Source: Stigmatella ashevillena (GTDB lineage Bacteria; Myxococcota; Myxococcia; Myxococcales; Myxococcaceae). Taken from it: a stretch of 64,000 bases of DNA. Location: contig NZ_JAQNDM010000002.1 of NCBI RefSeq assembly GCF_028368975.1, positions 2,800,007-2,864,006 on the forward strand, written 5' to 3'. This document shows, piece after piece, positions 55,636 through 63,484 of the stretch; the stretch's first letter is position 1; each line of letters opens with the position of its first letter. Below the pieces are notes generated by a model, which had not been told where the DNA came from, made no database searches, and saw only the letters and a program-made list of their open reading frames with translations. A program made the position numbers and the translations under genes.

Positions 55636-56733
55636 ATGGGCAAGAGCGTGGGGAGCCGTGTTCATCGGCTGTGGGGTGCATGGACCAGCGTGTGCCTGCT
55701 GGGGGCGTGTGGCACGCCCCAGGACACACTCGACGAGGCCCCGCCCCTCAGCGCACCGGAGGCAGCCCCCGGCGAGGTCTCCGCGCACCTGTCCGCCCCC
55801 ACGTCTTCCTTCAGTGCCGGGGACGAGCTGACCGTCAGCCTCTCCCTCACCAACGTCTCCTCCCACCCAGTCCGCCTGCTCTCCTGGCACACCCCGGCGC
55901 AGGGGCTCACGGAAGACCTGCTCACCGTGACGCTCCACGGCGCCCCTGTCGAGTACACCGGGCCCCACTACAAGCGCGCCGCCCCTCAGCCCGGGGACTT
56001 CCTCACCCTGGCCCCCGGCGAAAGCCTCACACGCACCGTGGCGCTCTCCGGCCTCTATGACTTCTCCCAGAGCGGCCACTACGCCGTGAGCTTCTCCGGC
56101 TCGCACCACGCCGCCAGCCCCGCGCTCCTCAACTCCTTCGCCTCCAACAGCCTCACCCTGTGGATTGACGGCCGGCCGGGCCCTCAGGATCCCCCCAGCA
56201 CCCAGGCCATCGCGCCCATGGGGCTCTCGTATCGCCAGTGCTCGGACAGCCAGAAGTCAGACATCGCCCAGGCGGTCAACACCGCGAAGAGCATGGCCCA
56301 CAGGTCCGTGAGCTACCTCTCCGACACCCAGCCCTCCAATACCCCGCGGTACAAGACTTGGTTTGGCAGCTACACCAGCACCGGCTGGAGCACCATGAAG
56401 GCCCATTTCAGCACCCTCAAGACAGCCTTCAACAGCAAGCCCGTGGTGATCGACTGCACCTGCACGAGCAATGCGTACGCATACGTGTACGCCCACCAGC
56501 CCTACACCATCTATGTCTGCAATGCCTTCTGGAGCGCCCCGATGACGGGCACGGACTCCAAGGGGGGGACGCTGATCCACGAGATGAGCCACTTCACCGT
56601 GGTGGCGGGCACCGATGACCACGCGTATGGCCAAAGCGCCGCCAAGAGCCTGGCGATTTCCCAGCCCCACAAGGCCCGGGATAACGCGGACAGCCATGAG
56701 TACTTCGCCGAAAATACACCCGTGTTGCGATAG
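55636..56733 (+). CDS. M35-type (deuterolysin / peptidyl-Lys) metalloprotease lipoprotein, copy 1
   Basis: A 365-aa secreted zinc protease. A lipoprotein signal ends in LLGAC. Residues of about 45-185 form a beta-sandwich N-terminal domain with the stretch LLSWHTPAQGLTEDLLTVTL. The C-terminal catalytic domain has HEMSH (His315, Glu316, His319) and GTDDHAYG with the aspzincin Asp328 as third zinc ligand, the hallmark of family M35; the ending resembles peptidyl-Lys endopeptidases. ATG at 55636 aligns with the start of the second copy; AAAGGA lies nine bases upstream. The upstream region is AT-rich. It is about three-quarters identical by eye to copy 2, so it arose by tandem duplication. Confidence 0.92.
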   Translation: MGKSVGSRVHRLWGAWTSVCLLGACGTPQDTLDEAPPLSAPEAAPGEVSAHLSAPTSSFSAGDELTVSLSLTNVSSHPVRLLSWHTPAQGLTEDLLTVTLHGAPVEYTGPHYKRAAPQPGDFLTLAPGESLTRTVALSGLYDFSQSGHYAVSFSGSHHAASPALLNSFASNSLTLWIDGRPGPQDPPSTQAIAPMGLSYRQCSDSQKSDIAQAVNTAKSMAHRSVSYLSDTQPSNTPRYKTWFGSYTSTGWSTMKAHFSTLKTAFNSKPVVIDCTCTSNAYAYVYAHQPYTIYVCNAFWSAPMTGTDSKGGTLIHEMSHFTVVAGTDDHAYGQSAAKSLAISQPHKARDNADSHEYFAENTPVLR

Positions 56734-56916
56734 CTTTACACTCCAACAACATTCCTCTGTCCTGAGCAGATCGTTTGCGTTTCAAACAATGGCCGGGGTT
56801 ATGCCAGTAACAATAATAAATATTGCTTTCTCGTAATACTTGTCTTCTCCTCTCGTCCTAGCGGAACGCGAGAGCGGCTCCGCATCGCCGTGTATCCCCC
56901 GAAAGGAAGTCCCGAC

Positions 56917-58017
56917 ATGAGCAAGAGCCTGGGTGGTCGTCGTCTTCAGTGGCTGGTGGGCGCAGCTGCCAGCGTGTCCCTGATGGGTGCCTGTGGCGCC
57001 CCGCAAGACACGCTCGAGGATTCCGCGGAGCAGGGCGCCCCGGAGGCCACCGCCGGTGAGATCTCCGCGCACCTGTCCGCGGGCACGTCGTCCTTCGCCG
57101 CCCAGAGCGCGGTGAACGTCACCATCACCCTGACCAACGTCTCCAACCGCTCCGTCAGCCTGCTCTCCTGGCACACCCCCGCGGACGGCCTCAAGGATGA
57201 CCTGCTCACCGTGACGCTCAACGGCGCGGCCGTCGAGTACACCGGCCGCCACTACAAGCGCCCGGCCCCGAGCGCCCAGGACTTCATCACGCTGGCCCCC
57301 GGCCAGAGCCTCACCCGCACGGTGGGACTCTCCGACGCCTATGACTTCTCCCAGAGCGGCCACTACGCCGTGAGCTTCTCCGGCTCGCACCACGCCGCCA
57401 GCCCCGCGCTCCTCAACTCCTTCGCCTCCAACAGCGTCTCGCTGTGGATCGAAGGCCGCCCGGGCCATCAGGACGCCCTCGAGGCGCAGGACGTCCACGC
57501 CCAGAGCGTCTCGACGACCAACTGCACCGCGGCCCGGACGACGACCATCACCAGCGCGTTCTCTTCCGCCCAGACCCTGGCCAACAACTCGGTCAGCTAC
57601 CTGACCAACACCACCCCGGGCAACACCGCGCGGTACAAGACCTGGTTCGGCACCTACACCAGCGCCAACTGGGCCACGGCCAAGAGCCACTTCACCGCCA
57701 TCAAGAGCGCCCTCGACACCAAGTCGGTGGTCGTCGACTGCGGCTGCACGGACAGCGCCTACGCCTACGTGTACCCGGCCTCGCCCTACAAGATCTACGT
57801 GTGCAACGCATTCTGGAGCGCGCCGCTGACGGGCACGGACTCCAAGGCCGGCACGCTGATCCACGAGATGAGCCACTTCAACGTGGTGGCGGGCACGGAT
57901 GACCACGCCTACGGCCAGAGCGCCGCCAAGAGCCTGGCGACCTCCAGCCCCACGCGCGCCTTGGACAACGCCGACAGCCACGAGTACTTCGCCGAGAACA
58001 CTCCCGCACTGAATTAA
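56917..58017 (+). CDS. M35-type (deuterolysin / peptidyl-Lys) metalloprotease lipoprotein, copy 2
   Basis: A 366-aa paralogue of the preceding gene. The lipobox is LMGAC, the N-terminal beta domain has LLSWHTPADGLKDDLLTVTL, and the catalytic domain has HEMSH (His316, Glu317, His320) and GTDDHAYG (Asp329). Cysteine pairs (DCGCTDSAYAYVY and YVCNAFW) match copy 1. The ATG at 56917 follows AAAGGA. The 183-base spacer between the copies is AT-rich with two short inverted repeats, suggesting its own promoter. A terminator follows. In this family the N-terminal domain may keep the enzyme inactive until cleavage; that is inferred from other M35 enzymes. Confidence 0.93.
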   Translation: MSKSLGGRRLQWLVGAAASVSLMGACGAPQDTLEDSAEQGAPEATAGEISAHLSAGTSSFAAQSAVNVTITLTNVSNRSVSLLSWHTPADGLKDDLLTVTLNGAAVEYTGRHYKRPAPSAQDFITLAPGQSLTRTVGLSDAYDFSQSGHYAVSFSGSHHAASPALLNSFASNSVSLWIEGRPGHQDALEAQDVHAQSVSTTNCTAARTTTITSAFSSAQTLANNSVSYLTNTTPGNTARYKTWFGTYTSANWATAKSHFTAIKSALDTKSVVVDCGCTDSAYAYVYPASPYKIYVCNAFWSAPLTGTDSKAGTLIHEMSHFNVVAGTDDHAYGQSAAKSLATSSPTRALDNADSHEYFAENTPALN

Positions 58018-58048
58018 CGCGGCTCAGGCAGTTCTCAGGTAGGGAGCA

Positions 58049-58080
58049 ACGGGGGCGGAGACGCCCCCGTTTTTCTTTTT
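58049..58080 (+). terminator. Rho-independent terminator after the second M35 gene
   Basis: ACGGGGGCG (58049-58057) and CGCCCCCGT (58062-58070) form a perfect 9-bp stem with a GAGA loop, followed by TTTTTCTTTTT. Confidence 0.93.
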
Positions 58081-58116
58081 CGAGGGTGGGCCCCCGGGGC
58101 ACCGCCTGGAGGCTCG

Positions 58117-58695
58117 ATGAACCAGAGACATCCCTTTTGGATTGCGCTGTCCTGCCTGACGCTGGGAGCGGGCGCGTGTGCCTCTCGCAAGGAGGAAGCA
58201 GCCCCCTCGGCCCCCTCGGCCTCCTCGGCCCCAGAAGCCCAAGGAACCCCCATGGCCCCCCCCCTGACGTGTGAGATGAGCGTGCCCCCCCGGCTGAAAG
58301 CGGGCAGCCCCGTGGAGCTCCGCTTCAAGCTCAGCAACCCCACCTCGCAGACCGTGTACCCGCTGAACTGGCACACCCCTCTGGAGGGGCTGCGCAACAA
58401 CTTCCTGGACGTGACACGCGACGGCGTCGAGATCCCCTACCAAGGCCCGATGATGAAGCGCGCCGATCCCAGCGCGGAGGCGTACGTCGCCATCGCCCCG
58501 GGCGCCTCCCAGGAGGCCCAGGTCGAGGTCTCGCTGGCCTATGACTTCACCCAGCCTGGCAAGTACCGCATCGCGTTCCGGGGAACCCTGATGGACCTGG
58601 TCACCTCCCCGAAGGACGTGCCCCGGAAGATCGACCAGTTCCAGTCCGTCGCGGTGCCCTGCCCCGCGGTCGAGACGACGATCACCCCCGGCTGA
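58117..58695 (+). CDS. Lipoprotein homologous to the N-terminal domain of the adjacent M35 proteases
   Basis: A 192-aa lipoprotein (signal ending GAGAC, Cys at about residue 21, then an Ala/Pro/Ser linker). The mature part aligns along its length with the N-terminal domain of both upstream proteases: LNWHTPLEGLRNNFLDVT against LLSWHTPADGLKDDLLTVT, then a VEIPYQGPMMKRADP block, an IAPG block, and YDFTQPGKYRIAFRG against YDFSQSGHYAVSFSG. It has no catalytic domain. It may bind the mature proteases as an inhibitor or chaperone, or be a decayed duplicate; the frame is intact. The start is ATG at 58117, 36 bases past the terminator. Confidence 0.85.
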   Translation: MNQRHPFWIALSCLTLGAGACASRKEEAAPSAPSASSAPEAQGTPMAPPLTCEMSVPPRLKAGSPVELRFKLSNPTSQTVYPLNWHTPLEGLRNNFLDVTRDGVEIPYQGPMMKRADPSAEAYVAIAPGASQEAQVEVSLAYDFTQPGKYRIAFRGTLMDLVTSPKDVPRKIDQFQSVAVPCPAVETTITPG

Positions 58696-58710
58696 GCCCG
58701 CGCCCGGAGC

Positions 58711-59610
58711 TCAGAGCGCGCTGAAGGACCTCACCAGGAGCCGCGCGCCGGATGTCCACTCGGTCCGCCGCGCGAGCCCCGCATCCTGATGGACCCAGCC
58801 CCCGTAGAGTTGGAGCCACAGGGGTTGGCCATTCACCGCAAACAGGATGCGCTCGACGCTGGCGTCGGCGCGGGCCCGGAAGCGCCGACCGCCCTCGAAA
58901 CCGCTGACCCACCCCGCCAGCCCCGAGGCGCGCAGCGTCCACCACCCGTCCTCCGTCTCGTAGCCGGTGTCGAGCACCGCCGACGTGAAGGGCGAAATCT
59001 CCTGCTCCAACACCCCATCCGGAAGGCGCCGGAACGCGTGGCTGGCCGCGGGCCCGAGGCCCAGCCACAGCCGCCCACTCACCGAGCGGATGGGATCCAA
59101 CAGCAACGCGGCCCGTCCCGTCTCCACCGTCAACCCGGGGCCCTCCCAGACACGCCGCTCCAGGTGCCCCACCCGCATGTCGAACGTCACGTCGAAGGGG
59201 AAGGGAATGCGGATCGGCCGCGAGGTGGGAATGAGGATGAAGCCTTCCTCCAGATGGCGGCGAAACGCGCCCGAGTACAACGTGGCGGTGAGCGCCTGGC
59301 GTGCAGCGCCCGGCGTGGCCTCGGTGACCAGGAAGCGGTGGGTGTTGAACCAGAGCATGCCCTTGCTCCGGCTGGTGCGCTCGGTGCGCAGGAGGATGCC
59401 CGCCTGAAGCGTGGGCAGCGCCCGCCCATCGCGCACCTGGAGCCCCGTGCCGAGCAGCAGCGCGTTGCCCGGATCGAAGCAGATCGGAAAATGAGCGCCG
59501 GTATCGTCCTCTCCCAGGCAATCCTCCTCCTGGGCCGGCGCGGCCTCCCCCACTTCCAGGGAAGCCGGGGGCAAGGCGAACAGCAAGGCGGCCAGTCCGA
59601 GCGAGAGCAT
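58711..59610 (-). CDS. Putative outer membrane or periplasmic protein, 299 aa
   Basis: A signal peptide (MLSLGLAALLFALPPASLE) is followed by a long series of alternating hydrophobic and polar residues with aromatic girdles (PLWLQLYGGWVHQDAGLARR, YETEDGWWTLRASGLAGWVS), consistent with an outer membrane beta-barrel. The C-terminal residue is not the usual aromatic one. No family was recognised. It starts 12 bases after the stop of the gene at 59623-60993 and is probably in the same operon, and it converges with the lipoprotein gene at 58117. Confidence 0.7.
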   Translation of the reverse strand: MLSLGLAALLFALPPASLEVGEAAPAQEEDCLGEDDTGAHFPICFDPGNALLLGTGLQVRDGRALPTLQAGILLRTERTSRSKGMLWFNTHRFLVTEATPGAARQALTATLYSGAFRRHLEEGFILIPTSRPIRIPFPFDVTFDMRVGHLERRVWEGPGLTVETGRAALLLDPIRSVSGRLWLGLGPAASHAFRRLPDGVLEQEISPFTSAVLDTGYETEDGWWTLRASGLAGWVSGFEGGRRFRARADASVERILFAVNGQPLWLQLYGGWVHQDAGLARRTEWTSGARLLVRSFSAL

Positions 59611-59622
59611 GCCGTTCCATTC

Positions 59623-60993
59623 CTAGCGGGCGCTGGCCATCGGAGCGCTCCGGCGCGCGGGCGCCCAGAGCGAGACCCGAAGACCCGCGTTGGCGGACCA
59701 CTCCCACTTCGGACTCACACCGGCCATGTCGTTGCGCCATCCCCCCCGCCCGTCGGCCACCAAGCTCAGCGGCTGGTCATTGATGGCCAGCAAGATGAGC
59801 TCGTAGCCCACGCGGGCCTTCAGCCGCTCGGGGCGCAGCGGACGGCCGGTCACCTCCTCCGCGAGCAACACTTTCTCCGCCTCCACGCCGAAGATCAGGT
59901 GGTGAAAGCCGTTCACATCCAGGGTGAGGTCTCCCTCCAGCGCGACGGTGGGAACCACCGTGTTCAGGGCATTGGTGCGATCGCGCTCGAGGCCCGCTCC
60001 AGCCCGCAACCGGACGAAGGAGACCAGGTCCTCCGAGTGCCACAGGTCCAGCGTCCCGTGCAAAGCCAACCAGGTCAGCAGGCTCAACTCGGAGTCCTCC
60101 CGCTCGATGATCTCCTGATGGATCGCCTCCGACCAGAAGCCCAGGTTGAGCCCGACGTCGAAGCGGCGGGGCTTGCCGAAGAACGTGGTGATGCGGAAGA
60201 GCGGCACCTTGCGCTCGACGTTGAAGTCATAGCGTATCAACGTGATGTCCAGGTTCTCCTCTCCCGGGTACAGCTCGCTCTCCAGGAACGCCAGCCGGTG
60301 AAGCCGCTGCTCCTCCTGGCCGGTGGGAAACTCGGTCTGGATGCCGAAGTCCACCCGGAAGCGGTCCGTCCTCGCCTCCTCGCCCTGGCGCATCAGCGGA
60401 GACCACGCTCCGCCCATGTAGAAGCGCCGGTGCAAGTCGAAGTTGAACTGCATGACCCGGCCCTGCCCATCGCGGTACCAGCCCGGGGGCGACTCGGCGA
60501 CGGCCGGAACGAACCGGTAGCCCTCTTGGACCTGCGCCCCGAGGGCCGGCTCGGAACGATCGCAGAAGGAGGTGCGCAACAAGGGACGGCGGGTCTCCTC
60601 GCCACTCGAATCCAGCTCGTACGCGGGGGCGACGAGACAGCGATGGGTCTCCGGGTCACACTGCATCCGGTATTGCCCGGAGGGCACCTGCTGCGTGGGC
60701 GGGAGCCGCACGCAGAGGACAGGCTCGTCATAGCGAAGCGCGGGCTGTGGCTCCTCTGGAACCAAGAGCCCTTTCAGGTCTGTTACCGCGGGGGCCTGCG
60801 CCGAGGCCTGTGCCGGAACCGGAGGCTGAGCCGGTGACGGAGCCTGCGCAGGGGCCGGTGGAGAGGGAGGCTCCGGACTCGGGTCCTGCTCCGGGGTATC
60901 CCGGAGCTTCTGCACGGCCGACTCCTCTCCTGGCTGCCCCTCGACCTGCGCGAGCAGAAGAACCCAACCCACCGTTGCAACCTGAATGATCAT
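59623..60993 (-). CDS. Putative outer membrane protein with Pro-rich N-terminal linker, 456 aa
   Basis: ATG at 60993 is preceded by GGGAGGCG; the frame is open to 61119 but without signal-like sequence. A signal peptide (IIQVATVGWVLLLAQVEG) is followed by a Pro/Ala/Gln-rich linker (residues 30-70), a small domain with two Cys pairs (CDPETHRCLV), and then a long beta-rich region with barrel-like strands (FRVDFGIQTEFPTGQEEQ, FDVGLNLGFWSEAIHQE). No family was recognised. A 10-bp perfect hairpin lies in its leader. It is followed by a second putative barrel gene. Confidence 0.72.
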   Translation of the reverse strand: MIIQVATVGWVLLLAQVEGQPGEESAVQKLRDTPEQDPSPEPPSPPAPAQAPSPAQPPVPAQASAQAPAVTDLKGLLVPEEPQPALRYDEPVLCVRLPPTQQVPSGQYRMQCDPETHRCLVAPAYELDSSGEETRRPLLRTSFCDRSEPALGAQVQEGYRFVPAVAESPPGWYRDGQGRVMQFNFDLHRRFYMGGAWSPLMRQGEEARTDRFRVDFGIQTEFPTGQEEQRLHRLAFLESELYPGEENLDITLIRYDFNVERKVPLFRITTFFGKPRRFDVGLNLGFWSEAIHQEIIEREDSELSLLTWLALHGTLDLWHSEDLVSFVRLRAGAGLERDRTNALNTVVPTVALEGDLTLDVNGFHHLIFGVEAEKVLLAEEVTGRPLRPERLKARVGYELILLAINDQPLSLVADGRGGWRNDMAGVSPKWEWSANAGLRVSLWAPARRSAPMASAR

Positions 60994-61313
60994 CTCGCCT
61001 CCCGCATCAGACCGGCTCCAGACGGAGCCGGTCCAACAAGCCTCTTCAAACCGCGTGCCCCTCCTGAAGAACGGGCTTTCGCGGGTTTGGTGCAGGGGGG
61101 TGTGCAGCCTTTGGCACAAATCACGTCACCGGTGGCGCGGTTCGTATGCACAGGCACCGCGACACCCCCACCGTGACACCCGCGTCAGCCCTCCACCGCG
61201 GGGGCTTGCTGGACGCGGGAAAATGCGCAACCCGGCACGAAGGGCTGACGTGAAGCAACCCAGCAGGTAGTCTCCTGGACGGAGAGGGCAGTGGCCTTCT
61301 CGGGAGGCGCGCC
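60994..61313. other. Divergent gene-free region between the outer membrane and kinase genes
   Basis: These 320 bases separate the minus-strand outer membrane gene from the plus-strand kinase gene and should hold both promoters. A perfect hairpin (61010-61033) is the clearest element. GGGAGG before the kinase ATG is its ribosome binding site. No convincing -35/-10 pair was picked out by eye, and short open frames here look non-coding. Confidence 0.4.
61010..61033 (-). promoter_or_regulatory. Perfect hairpin in the leader of the outer membrane gene
   Basis: GACCGGCTCC (61010-61019) and GGAGCCGGTC (61024-61033) form a 10-bp stem with a 4-base loop, ending 16 bases before the ATG at 60993 and just above the GGGAGGCG ribosome binding site. 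No T-run follows on either strand. In mRNA this would be a very stable hairpin next to the ribosome binding site and could control translation or stability. Confidence 0.5.
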
Positions 61314-62699
61314 ATGGATGAGCTGTTGCCCGAGGCACTTCCGCCCGGGACACTTCTGGGCGCGTGGGAGATCGAAGGGCGCGCGGGCTACGGCACGTAT
61401 GGGGCGGTCTACCGCGCGCACCGGCAGGGGCAGACCGAGGGCCCCCCCGTGGCCCTCAAGCTGGCGCGGCACCCGAATGATTTGCGCTTCGACCGCGAAG
61501 CGGAACTGCTGACCCGGATCCAGCACCCCGGCGTCCCGCGCCTGCTGGGACGGGGAACCTGGACAGGCGTCCCCAGGGGCGAGACGCACCCCTATCTGGT
61601 GATGCAGTGGGTGGACGGCTTCGGGCTCTACGAGTGGGCACGGAAGCAGCCGCTCACCCCGTGCCGAATGCTGAGGCTGCTGGCCCAGGTGGCACGGGCT
61701 CTGGCGGCCACCCACGCGGCCCAGGGGCTCCATCGGGACGTCAAAGGGGACAACATCCTGGTGACCCCCAGCGGCCAGGCCTTCCTCCTCGACTTCGGGT
61801 GCGGCACCTGGGAGGGCGCCGCCTCCCTCACCGATTGGATTCTCGCCCCCGGCACGCGGCACTATCGCAGCCCTCAAGCCCTGCGGTTTCATTGGAACCA
61901 CCGCAAAGCGTCGGCCGCCCGCTATCGGGCCACACCGGCGGATGATGTGTATGCACTGGGCGTCACGGCCTACCACTTGAGCACAGGAGTCTACCCACCC
62001 CTCGCGACGGATCCCGCCATCGCAGGAGATGACGGCCGCGATACACTGGAGATACTGGTTCCTCCAGGCAGATTGGCCCCACTGGTTCCCGAGTTGGAGG
62101 CGCTCATCCTCCGCATGCTCTCCGACAATCCCCAAGACCGAGGCAGCGCCGCCGAACTGGCCACGGCCATGGAAGCGGCAGCGGCCACCTTCGGCGCTGA
62201 AACCGAAGCGTCCGAGCGATGGGCCCCTCCGAAGAAGCCCATGAGCCAGGGCCGACCTGTTGTGCCCTTTGGAGACAGGCGCCCGCCCGTCCCAGAACCA
62301 CACCCCGGAGAGGTCTGGCCCTGGGCAGTGCTTCCCATCGCCATCGGCCTCCTCGTCCTGCTCTCTGGGAACTGGAACATGGCGCGAGTTTGGCCTCCCC
62401 CGTCCACGTTCCAGGATGGAGGAACAGGGGGAGTGGCGGACGCGGCCGTGGAGGAACTGCCGGTATCCATCACACCCCAGGAGCCCAAACCCAGCAGGCT
62501 GAGTCTCGACATGCCCAAGGAGCCTTTACCGGGCCAGCGTCGTCCACCCTGTCCTGACTCTCAGATCAGCATCCGGGGAGGCTGCTGGGTCGAATTGAGA
62601 GCCACTCCGCCATGCGGAGAGGGCGCCTACGCATGGAAGGATGCCTGTTATTACCCTGTCTCCTCTTCTCAACGGCCCAGCACTTCGGACAAACCTTAG
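61314..62699 (+). CDS. Ser/Thr protein kinase with transmembrane segment and Cys-rich extracytoplasmic tail
   Basis: A 461-aa Hanks-type kinase. The Gly-rich loop GYGTYGAVY, the ATP Lys in VALKLARHP, the catalytic loop HRDVKGDN, DFGCG and the activation segment APGTRHYRSPQAL are all intact, so it should be active. A transmembrane helix at about residues 335-350 separates the cytoplasmic kinase from a C-terminal region with four cysteines (CPDSQISIRGGCW, PPCGEGAYAWKDACYYP), a tail seen in many myxobacterial kinases. The start is ATG at 61314 with GGGAGG upstream. An ECF sigma and anti-sigma pair follows about 260 bases downstream. Confidence 0.93.
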   Translation: MDELLPEALPPGTLLGAWEIEGRAGYGTYGAVYRAHRQGQTEGPPVALKLARHPNDLRFDREAELLTRIQHPGVPRLLGRGTWTGVPRGETHPYLVMQWVDGFGLYEWARKQPLTPCRMLRLLAQVARALAATHAAQGLHRDVKGDNILVTPSGQAFLLDFGCGTWEGAASLTDWILAPGTRHYRSPQALRFHWNHRKASAARYRATPADDVYALGVTAYHLSTGVYPPLATDPAIAGDDGRDTLEILVPPGRLAPLVPELEALILRMLSDNPQDRGSAAELATAMEAAAATFGAETEASERWAPPKKPMSQGRPVVPFGDRRPPVPEPHPGEVWPWAVLPIAIGLLVLLSGNWNMARVWPPPSTFQDGGTGGVADAAVEELPVSITPQEPKPSRLSLDMPKEPLPGQRRPPCPDSQISIRGGCWVELRATPPCGEGAYAWKDACYYPVSSSQRPSTSDKP

Positions 62700-62956
62700 C
62701 TCCTCAAACCACGGCAGCCGGAAGCCCTGTGTTTTCAAAGGCTTACAGATTCCGAGGGCTGCAAATGGAACAATTCTCGCCTATGGCGTCTTGGGTGGAG
62801 ACGTGATGCGCGCTGCCCTCTTCGCCCTTGGCTCTCATGCACCCATCTTCCGCACACAGGCGGCCCGCCAGAAATCTCCCCAACCACTCGGAGCGCTTGT
62901 GGCAAAAAGGGTTCCAGGAGCCTGGGAGTGGGGTTCGTGCGGAGCCGCAAGGGGCC

Positions 62957-63484
62957 ATGCGTCAAGAGCAGGGACAGCAAGCAGGGACGTTTGCCATGGC
63001 TCGGCGCGATCGCCTCTTGGGCCAAGCAAGGAAGCTGTGCGCCAACCCCACGGATGCCGATGACCTCGTCCAGGAGGTCATCGCGCGGTTCATCGAGGAG
63101 TTCGGTGACAACCCCCACCTGCCTGCCGAGGCCAGCGGCGAGGCCTGGCTGGTCAAGACCCTCACTCACCTGTTCTACACTCAATGCCGCAGACAAAGGA
63201 CCCAGCTAAACCGGGCCCAAGATCCGGCTCTGAGCGAGCATGCACGAGAGACCTCTCCCATTCCTGCGTGCGACGCTATCACCCCTGAGCAGTTCTCCGA
63301 AGCACGTGGCACCCTGAGCCCGAAGCTCCACGAGACCTATGAATTGCATGCCTCCGGTATGAAGTACGAGGAAATTGCCCGAAGGCTCGAAATCCCGATA
63401 GGCACCGTCAAGAAGCGTTTGCACGATGCGCGCTCAAGGTTGCGCAAGTATCTTCAAAACCTCCTCAAGCTTGGTCCTCCCTGA
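62957..63484 (+). CDS. ECF-type sigma factor
   Basis: A 175-aa sigma-70 family protein with region 2 (DADDLVQEVIARFIEEF, then WLVKTLTHLFYTQCRRQ) and region 4 (LSPKLHETYELHASGMKYEEIARRLEIPIGTVKKRLHDARSRLRKYL, given here in pieces: LSPKLHETYELHASGM; KYEEIARRLEIPIGTVKKR). It should direct RNA polymerase to a small stress or envelope regulon. ATG at 62957 is chosen; the frame is open from 62828, but the upstream residues are not sigma-like. Its stop overlaps the start of the downstream zinc-finger protein (TGATG), the usual arrangement for an ECF sigma and its anti-sigma factor. Confidence 0.9.
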   Translation: MRQEQGQQAGTFAMARRDRLLGQARKLCANPTDADDLVQEVIARFIEEFGDNPHLPAEASGEAWLVKTLTHLFYTQCRRQRTQLNRAQDPALSEHARETSPIPACDAITPEQFSEARGTLSPKLHETYELHASGMKYEEIARRLEIPIGTVKKRLHDARSRLRKYLQNLLKLGPP

